Origin: Girardinichthys multiradiatus | Lineage: Eukaryota > Chordata > Actinopteri > Cyprinodontiformes > Goodeidae | Assembly: GCF_021462225.1 (NCBI RefSeq) | Contig: NC_061817.1 | Span: 10,325,436 to 10,389,435 of the forward strand | Length of the DNA stretch: 64,000 nucleotides | Reading direction: 5' to 3' | Shown: positions 56,738-64,000 of the stretch, piece by piece | Layout: each line of letters starts with the position of its first letter | Position numbering within the stretch: position 1 is the stretch's first letter | Notes under the pieces: model-generated | Database searches by the model: none | What the model saw: only the letters and a program-made list of their open reading frames with translations | What the model was told of the DNA's origin: nothing | Made by a program: the position numbers and the translations under genes

Positions 56738-57239
56738 ACAAGATACCTATGGTAATTATGGAGGAGCTGTAGAGATCCACTGCTCAGGTAGGACAGTTTG
56801 TTTGCACTAACACCATTAGTCATGCACTTCACAGATCTGTCCTAGATGAAGAGTGGCAAAAAAAGTAATTGGTAAAAGTGGTATTCTCACTTTTCCAAAA
56901 GCCATGGAGGAAACGCAGCAAATAAGTGGAAAAAGGTGCTTTGGTCCCCTACTAGGTTACAATACAGCTAACAAATTTATCTGTAAAATATTTGTGTATG
57001 TGCTTTTTTTATTATTGTATTTTTTAATTTACCAGTTTAAGCTAATGATCAGACCTTAGATATCACAATGCAACTTTCTATGTAAACCAAACAGCAGAAG
57101 TGTCATGACAGACCATTACAACTATAAAGTGATTTGCGTTTAGACTGCTGTGCCACTCAAATACTTCAAACTTGACTTGGACTTAAGTTTAAAGACTTGA
57201 ACTTGACTTGGACTTGCAAAAAAGGACTTGTGAACATCC

Positions 57240-59155
57240 ATGTTCCATGCTAATATTTAATTACCATTTTTTCCATGCATGTGACATATACTCATTTACT
57301 TTCCTAACCCACATGCAGAATCAAACCAGGATGCAAGACAGCAAACAAGTTTACGAGAATTATTTAAAGAGGGAAAGTAAATCAGACCGCAGCAACGGGT
57401 TTCTACTGCGTCTGGAAGACCTCAGGTTGAGAAATATGGCTGGATGGATTTTCTAGGTTACTGAAAGAATAAAGGTTTACTGTTTAGGATAAAGGTGGTT
57501 TGCTCAGAAGGGTTAGGATAAGCCTAGTGATATACAGGAGGCTATAGGTGGTTTGCTTACAGAGAGTGTGTCCAGTGTAATGGAATGGTTTGGGGTTTGA
57601 GATCCAAAGGAAGGCTGAATGGAGAGCATCTGAGAGTGGGCAAGCAGAGGCTTGAAGGCAGTAGAAAGACTGCAGAGGATTAGTGTGGGTGAGATTCTGG
57701 AGGGTTAGAAAAATGGAGATTTCAGGTGTTGTTAGGACCCAGCAAGGGGACTTGAATCTAGTAGGCACAAGAAAAACAGGAGGTGAACCTAAGGGGGAAA
57801 AAACAGGCAAAAACAGACCTTTTCAAAAAAGTCAGAAATCACACAAGGGACTTTCAGATGGTTTGATTCTACAGATGGGTTAAAAAAAGACAAAGACTGG
57901 TTGTCAAAACAGTTCCTTAAATCTCCAGAGACCTGCTGAACTGATCAACTGCAGGTGTCTTCTCACAGCCAGCGTGCCCTCCAACAAAGATCCTCTAAAG
58001 AGGAGAGATCTCACACACAAACAATTCACATTCACATCCACCAGGATTATGACAGCATGAAGGACAATGGAAGAAGCCAAGGCTGGTCCCCTTTTATCTA
58101 AGATCTCCCAGATGATGCAGGTTTAAGTATTGACAATAATGTCTGATGGAATTACATGAACAATGGATCATTTTTGGAAACCTTTCACAAACTATAGTAC
58201 AGAGTTACATTCACAAGTGCCATTTTAAAGTATAGAAAAAAACTTTGCATTAAGCTTGTCCCTGGACTGGGAGTCTTCTAGAAGAGACCATCACATAGTG
58301 GGAATAAAAATCCCAACTTTTTTTAAGGTGCTTTAAGTTGCTGTTAGACAGTTTCTTAATGTGGCAGACATTTTGAGCTCTGGAATGCAGGAACAAATGT
58401 TGCAGGAACAAATGTATGTTTTATGTGAGTAAGTTAACAAGACAAAAGGCAATATGTTTGGCTATTTTATCTACAAAACATGACTCAAAGGTAAGATTGC
58501 AACACTTAAAAAGATGCACTTTCCACCCCATCAAAACTTTTTGTTCAAATCGTGCTAGGTTGTGCTAGGCATGTTTTTTCCAACTAAACTCCTGGGTGAA
58601 CCTTTAAACTGGAGCTGCAACGTATGTGCTGTAAAATCACAGCCATCATTCCAATATTAATGTGCGGAGTTTAGCAGTTGCAGAGAACAGCTGCCATGCA
58701 ATATTTGGTAGGCTATAACATTTATGCAGCGCCATGCATTTGTACAAAAAACAGAAATCTACAGCTAAACATTTTAGGCTTGTATTCATATTTTGTGTAA
58801 CGTATTTCACTGTAGTGGTGAGCTTCAACCCAGCATGTTTAAAGTGTGTGATTTTAAAACGGGTCACTCGAACAGGTTGATGGAGCAGGTGTTTTTGGAG
58901 CTTCAGTGTCTAGGAGGATTTTTTGACCTTATTTTGTCGGAGAAGAAACATCAGACAAAGCCAGAGTGGCAGTTTCCATTTGGTTTCTGGTTTTGTGCCA
59001 GCTGCATCCAGACTGTTCTGTCACATTGTGTATAATGAACAACGATAAAAGCTGTATTAATCTTCTTTGCTGATTCACAGCCAGGATGCAAATAAGCAAA
59101 AGGAAGAAAACTCAGTTTGATGCATATTTTATTCTTCAGCCACGAAACAAAACAA
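57240..59155. other. caskin1 intron, no gene seen
   Basis: ORFs at 57208-57456 and 57484-57883 carry no motif. No transposon was recognised. Confidence 0.35.
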
Positions 59156-59159
59156 GTCT

Positions 59160-59540
59160 AACTGATGAACTTGAGTGGTGTTGAATGGTGCTGACATTTA
59201 TTAGCACCCCTGTCAAAATGTGTAAAAACCCTCAAGCAAAAGTGCTTTTCTTGCACCACCAGCATAATCTGCTACTGAAAACCCCAACTTTTATTCAGCT
59301 AAAGAAAAATCAAGTCAAGAATATTTCAAAGGGTTATTGATACCATGGACTCTAGCATTGTTGCCTAAGCCTCTGTAAGAGAAACAGGCCCACGGCATCA
59401 CAGGTCCTCCACCGTACTTAACAGAGGCCATGAGGTCTTTTTTCACATATCTATTCTTTGTTTCACACCAAACCCATCTGTAGTGTTTGTTGCTGAAAAG
59501 TTCACCCTCAGTCTCATGTAGACCGTGTCCAATGGTTCAG
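59160..59540 (-). mobile_element. Tc1-like lineage F fragment
   Basis: Plus-strand words aggcccacggcatcacaggt, caccgtacttaacagaggcc and tttcacaccaaacccatctg parallel 51140-51250. The left part (gacatttattagcacccctg) looks like its terminal region. Confidence 0.65.
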
Positions 59541-59981
59541 ATGTGATATAGTTACATTTATCTCAAAGGGATAGTTACCAAAAATAGGGCCACTGGTGAT
59601 TTTGCAAAAAACAATTATTTCTTTTAAGTAAATGTTTTCTCCACTTAATAGATGTATTGAAATTAGAGCTACTTTTCAGTGTGCAATAAATGAATTGTTA
59701 GTTTCAAGTTTTCATGCAGTTTCAAGTTTTATCAAGGGTGCCATCACATTTTTTCTTCCCTGTAAATTAGGGGCCCCAGTCAAACCAGTAGATGGGAGCC
59801 CAGACCTGTCACATTTGTAACCTTTTCTACCCCTAATACTTGGGTGCAAGAAAAAATAGACCACAGTTTCTTTCTCACAGCTATCAGAGTGAATGGCCTT
59901 GGTTACATTTTAGAGATATTTGCCATTCCTGCCTTCTAACTCTCTCTGTCTATCTTTGGTGTCATCTGCTCCTGCTCTCAG
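59541..59981. other. caskin1 intron 3' end, no repeats recognised
   Basis: Ends in a CT-rich tract leading to the acceptor at 59981. Confidence 0.5.
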
Positions 59982-60090
59982 ACTGCTGATCCAGGCAGGC
60001 ATTGACATCAACCGACAGACCAAGGCGGGCACTGCCCTGCATGAAGCAGCCCTATGTGGAAAGACTGAGGTAGTGAGACTCCTGCTGGAG
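59982..60090 (+). CDS. caskin1: caskin1 exon: end of ANK repeat 5 and start of repeat 6
   Basis: The exon is 109 bp. A completes Arg; acceptor tgctctcag, donor gtaagt. It encodes [16 protein letters not shown], then [20 protein letters not shown], ending in phase 0. The pattern is typical of ankyrin repeats 5 and 6. One visible difference from the mammalian protein as I recall it is LLIQAG in place of LLLQAG. The preceding 6.96-kb intron holds a polypyrimidine tract, a SINE, an interrupted Tc1 copy and a second Tc1 lineage. Confidence 0.92.
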
Positions 60091-60635
60091 GTAAGTGGAA
60101 CTACACCAACATCCTTGTGAAACTAGACTAAGTCATATTGGCTTATAAACGACCCAAATGTTGGCTTTAACATGTTCGGCCCCATGGAATATAACGTAGT
60201 TTTAAAAAATATTGTCCCTCAACCAAAACTTCAAACAAAGCATTAACTCCGATTCATTTCAGAATGCAAGTAAAGACTTTAAATGATGTCAGCTTGCAAA
60301 AAGTAAAATACGGGTAAATAAGGGAGATGGAAAAAATTTTAAGAAATGTTACTTGTATCAGTTATACCTTGTATCAGCGATGCCATGTACCAGTTATACA
60401 TGGTCTTGGAAAAGTTTTAGTGCTTTACAGGTTTGAATAAGGAAATAATATAATATGGAAAAATGTTTAGATTCCCAGATTTTTTCCCCTTTCCCAGTTT
60501 TGCAACATGAAAATATTAATTTCCTGGATATGTTGCTAAAGCAAGCAGAACAGTTTTTAGGTAGATTTAAATAAAGATGTATATAATTTTAGTTTATCTT
60601 TACCATCAGACTCAGACCCAGTGCTGTGCAAATGA
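60091..60635. other. caskin1 intron, no gene seen
   Basis: AT-rich, nothing recognised. Confidence 0.45.
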
Positions 60636-60639
60636 ATTG

Positions 60640-61560
60640 GACATTGATAACCTGAATAAATACAACATCTAATTTTTAAATGATGATTTCATTTATTACG
60701 GGAAAAAACTCTCCAACCAACATGAGCCTATTTAAAAAAATAACTGCTCCCTAAACCTTATAACAGGTTGCACCACCTTTTGAAACAACAGCTGGCCTCA
60801 AGTGTCTTTTACATAACTGTGGAGGAAATTTAGCCCACCCTTCTTTGCAGAATGGTTTCAATTCAGCCACATTAGAGGGTTTCCAAGGATGAACAGCTGT
60901 TGAAGGTCCCACCACAGCATCTCAAAGGTATTTAGGTCCAGATTTTGACTATGCCAATCCAAACCTTTCTTTAGTGTTTTTAAGTCATTTAAAGGTGGAC
61001 TTGCTGGTGTGCTTTGGATCATCATTCTGCTACACAAACCAAGTTTTTTTTCAGCCTAACGGCCACAAACTGTTAGCTAAAGATTCTCCTTCAGGATTTT
61101 CTGAGAGAGCAGATTCACGGATCCATCAACTGTGGAAATTAATCTAGGTCCTGAAGATGCAAAGCAGCCCCAGTCCTTCACACTTGTGCCACCATGTTTG
61201 ACTAAAATGCAGCTAGTTTTATTCTAGATGTAACAGGACACACAGCTTTAAAAATGGTTCACTTTTATTTTTATATTCTTCAAAAGCCTTCATGTTTTTT
61301 AATTAATGGAAGACAGACCTTTAGTTTTTTTGGCCTACAGTGGTTTTCACTTTGAATCTCTACCTTGGATGCCCAGTCTCTCTTTCTTATTCATGAACAC
61401 TGACCTTAACTGAAGTCGGTGAGGCCTGCAGTGCTTTAGATGTTGTTCTTGGTTCTTTTGTGACCTCTCAGATGAGTCAGCAATGCCCTGAATAATAAAC
61501 ATATTGTCTATGAAATTATTTTTGAACCAAATGGGGTCTCAACTTTTATTTCCCAGGTTA
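60640..61560 (-). mobile_element. Tc1-like lineage B copy, inverted, decayed
   Basis: Plus-strand words: cccacccttctttgcagaat, tatgccaatccaaacctttc, ccttcaggattttctgagag, gcaaagcagccccagtcctt, gtaacaggacacacagcttt and gaggcctgcagtgctttaga. Same lineage as 8272-10168. Confidence 0.75.
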
Positions 61561-61564
61561 CCCA

Positions 61565-62480
61565 AACAGACTAAAGATCCATAATTCAAAAATAGATCAA
61601 TTCTTGTAATATTTTTTCACAAGGGTTTTTCCAGAGATACTTTTTGATCAAGCATATCAATTCTGCCATTTTATCGTCCTCAAAAGATCATAGAGCCCTC
61701 CAACATAATCTGTCAGGAAGATTGTTTTGGAAAGGGACTCACAAAATATATGGCATACATAACTCTAGTCTAATGTATTATTAATCAGTTTAATCAATAG
61801 GAATCAATATTTAGGGGTATCTGACTGAAGGGAGTTTGTTTTCTGTTTGCACTTCAGATCGATTTATAATTTGGCGTTGCAATAAAATGCACAAACGTTT
61901 GTGGTTTTAACATAATAAAATGTGAAATTTAAGCTTTTCCGAGGAAATGTGTGGCATTCTCTTAATGTTGTTGCTTGTTTATGAGAGGATGTTAACCAAA
62001 ACCCCTGCAGCTTCATGTGATATGAGTGGGTCACAGTTATGAGAAAGATTGTGCTAAACAGCAGGAGAGACCCAAGCGGCCTTCTTGTGATGGTGGCATT
62101 AAAGGCCCTGAGGTTTAAGTGGAACAGAAGCAGCAATATGTTTGGATGGCTGCGGGTCCTCTAGCATGAGAAACTAACCCTGTCATTTAGCACGCTGACT
62201 GTGGAAGCCCTAAAGCACTTTAGGACTGAACCCGTCTTTGTTCATTTAGTCCATGTTTGATGCCTCAAACCCAAATAAGATATTGCTTTCCAGCCTTCAG
62301 CTGTCCCATCTGGAAAATAAGATGCGGCTGTAATTAACAGAAGTACCTGAAGGGAATATTGTTATTTTCTATTGATGTCATGTTGGTAAACTGCTCCTCA
62401 CTGAGGTTCATGCAGTCAGGTTAAATTATGAGTTTAAAGCACAGGAGACTTAATGTTTTCATTTTTAACATAAATATCGT
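61565..62480. other. caskin1 intron with a short Tc1 lineage A end
   Basis: 61800-61940 carries tatttaggggtatctgactg and gcaataaaatgcacaaacgt, pieces of the lineage A terminal region. The remainder shows nothing. Confidence 0.4.
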
Positions 62481-62489
62481 GCATTGCAA

Positions 62490-63745
62490 GACAATTTATA
62501 CCCTTTGAGTTTGTTGTACAGCTGCAAGCATTGATGTATTTTATCAAGATTTTAGTTGATCAACACAAATTAATGCAAAATTGTCGAGTGGAAGAAAACA
62601 GACACATGATTTTTTCATTGACAAAACAAAAATCTGAAAAGTGTGTGCATTTAAATTCAGGCCACTTTACTCTGATACCCTCAAATAAAACCCAGCGCAC
62701 CCAGCTGTCTTCAGAAGTCAGTCAGTCAGTCATTTTCTATACCTCTTCTTCCATAGTAGGTCGCGGGGAAGCTGGTGTCTTCAGAAGTCATTTAAGGAAT
62801 TTAAAGAGTACAGGTCAAATGTATTATTTTATCTCAGTATAAACCCAGCTGTTCTGTAAAGGCCTAGGAACTCAGCAGGCATGCAAGGGAGAAAGGTGTG
62901 GAGAGGTTTAAAGCAGGTAGGTTTTAAAACAATATGCTGGGTTTTCTCACAAAGCACTGTTCATTGCATCATTTAAAAAAAATGGTAAGCGTATGGCAGA
63001 ACTACAAACCTACTAAAATATGGCCATTGACCTAAACTGATGAGTTGGGCAAGGAGAGCATTAATCGAAGAATCAACCAAGAGGCTCATGGTAAATATGG
63101 AAGAGCTGCAAAGATTCACAACTCAGGTGATAGAATTTGTCCACAGGACACCTATAAGTGGCACACTTCACAAATTGCCTCAGAAAGGAAGGAAAAAAGC
63201 CCTTGTTTGAAAGGCTTTTTAGTCCAAACGTTACCACTGTGTGAAAAGTAACACTACACATTATCCTGACTGCATAGTCATCATGATATGAGGATACTTT
63301 TCTTTAGCAGAGACAGGAGAAATGGTGACAGTTAAAGGGAAGATGGATGGAGCTGAAAGAAAACCTGATGGAGGCTGCAAAAGCATGGGGGAGATGTTCA
63401 CCTTTTACCAGAATAACAACCCGAAACATACAGCCTGAACTTCATTGGAATGGTTTATGTCCCAGTCAAAATCCTGATCTAAATCAGAATGGGAATGTCT
63501 GGCAAGACTTGAAAACTAAGCTTGAGATATTTTTTTAAAATATCATTTTCTAGATTCTGAAACTGCGGGACTCACAGGGTCTAAATACAAACTGAAGAAA
63601 AACACACTTTTCAGATTTTGGCTCATAACAAAAATGAAAAACCATGTTTCGTTTTGCTTCCTCTATACAATCGTGCAGTACTTTATGTTGAACTTTGTTG
63701 TAACGTGATAACATTTGAATAAATACATTGGCAAGATACTGTTTT
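62490..63745 (+). mobile_element. Tc1-like lineage A copy, decayed, nearly full length
   Basis: Left end cattgcaagacaatttatac; internal ccagctgttctgtaaaggcc, gaagagctgcaaagattcac, cctgatggaggctgcaaaag and cccagtcaaaatcctgatct; right end acgtgataacatttgaataa. Many frameshifts. It ends about 110 bp before the last exon and holds a 55-bp SINE-tail insertion. Confidence 0.8.
62721..62775 (-). mobile_element. 55-bp truncated SINE tail with 15-bp target duplication
   Basis: It is bounded by the perfect repeat tgtcttcagaagtca (62706-62720, 62776-62790). On the minus strand the insert reads accagcttccccgcgaccta and ends in ACTG units, the 3' end of the second SINE family (compare 54256-54315). Confidence 0.92.
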
Positions 63746-63857
63746 AAAGGCTGCTTGTATTGAAGCGAATCTAGAAAAAGCTCAGAAAAACTTAAGTCTA
63801 CGCCATACTACAAAAAAACAAAAAGAAACCCCAAACATCTTTTATTCTCTTCACCAG

Positions 63858-63966
63858 AGCGGTATCAACGCAGCTGTTAGAAATACCTACAGCCAGACCG
63901 CGCTTGACATCGTCTACCAGTTCACAGCAACACAGGCTAGCAGGGAGATAAAGCAGCTGCTGAGGG
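63858..63966 (+). CDS. caskin1: caskin1 exon: end of ANK repeat 6 and post-ANK helix
   Basis: The exon is 109 bp, with acceptor ttcaccag. It encodes [20 protein letters not shown], then [16 protein letters not shown], ending with G of the next codon (Glu in mammals). Donor gtgaga runs directly into a GATG microsatellite. The segment closes the ankyrin solenoid; in mammalian Caskin-1 it is followed by a linker and the SH3 domain, which are outside this window. Ending the exon at 63966 is the only choice that puts GT at the intron start and keeps the frame. Confidence 0.9.
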
Positions 63967-64000
63967 GTGAGATGGATGGATGGATGTGGATGGATGGATG
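63967..64000 (+). repeat. (GATG)n at the intron 5' end
   Basis: Starting within the donor gtgaga, GATG units with one TG insertion run to the window edge, so the full length is unknown. Confidence 0.85.

Larger units (their letters stand above)
54790..57000 (+). mobile_element. Tc1-like lineage A copy, split by 55039-56737
   Basis: Left piece: gataaaccaacacaaagtag, gtgtagtgtgcatttagact, ttccaggcctaggcaaatag. Right piece resumes with cctatggtaattatggagga, ctgtagagatccactgctca and aaaaggtgctttggtcccct. In other copies these segments are contiguous, which brackets the insertion. No coding frame survives. Confidence 0.75.

Overview
This is vertebrate nuclear DNA, almost certainly from a teleost fish. 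It is AT-rich, has GT-AG introns, and is packed with fish-type Tc1/mariner fossils, tRNA-headed SINEs, an APE/RT LINE and long microsatellites. A repeat containing 'ttatatagcgccaattcac' (about 56217) is one I associate from memory with cyprinodontiform and related percomorph fishes; that narrower placement is weak. Nothing prokaryotic is present.

Only one host gene is recognisable: caskin1 (CASK-interacting protein 1), on the plus strand and incomplete at both ends. Seven consecutive coding exons (42084-42135, 50639-50736, 51605-51750, 52679-52774, 52892-53022, 59982-60090, 63858-63966) join in frame with no stop. They encode 247 codons that cover all six ankyrin repeats of the N-terminal half. 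The first exon (MGKEQ..., by analogy with mammalian CASKIN1) is not recognisable here, so the first 42 kb is probably intron 1. The SH3 and SAM exons lie beyond the right edge.

The rest is intron filled with transposable elements. 1-42 kb: many decayed Tc1-like copies in both orientations (lineages named A-F below for convenience); a nearly intact Tc1/mariner element with a DD36E-spaced transposase (6491-7759); a three-level nest (8.27-10.17 kb); two A-tailed SINEs with target-site duplications (1.6 and 26.0 kb); a near full-length LINE on the minus strand with one frameshift (26705-30059); and a short LTR element with TG...CA ends and a 5-bp duplication, carrying a proline/acid-repeat ORF and lying inside an older LINE remnant (33995-35695). 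42-64 kb: more Tc1 fossils, several copies of a second SINE family, a perfect 291-bp GATA array, a polypyrimidine tract, and an inverted-repeat element splitting a Tc1 copy (55039-56737).

The transposons have no visible role in caskin1 function; they inflate its introns (8.5, 7.0 and 3.8 kb, and at least 42 kb upstream). No new multi-gene system was found. The least familiar objects are the LTR element with the repetitive ORF, a two-copy dispersed repeat with a shared antisense reading frame, and a repeat whose two copies both lead into a polypyrimidine tract. Transposon boundaries without a stated terminal motif or target-site duplication are approximate, and family assignments come from recall of fish repeat consensuses, not from a search.
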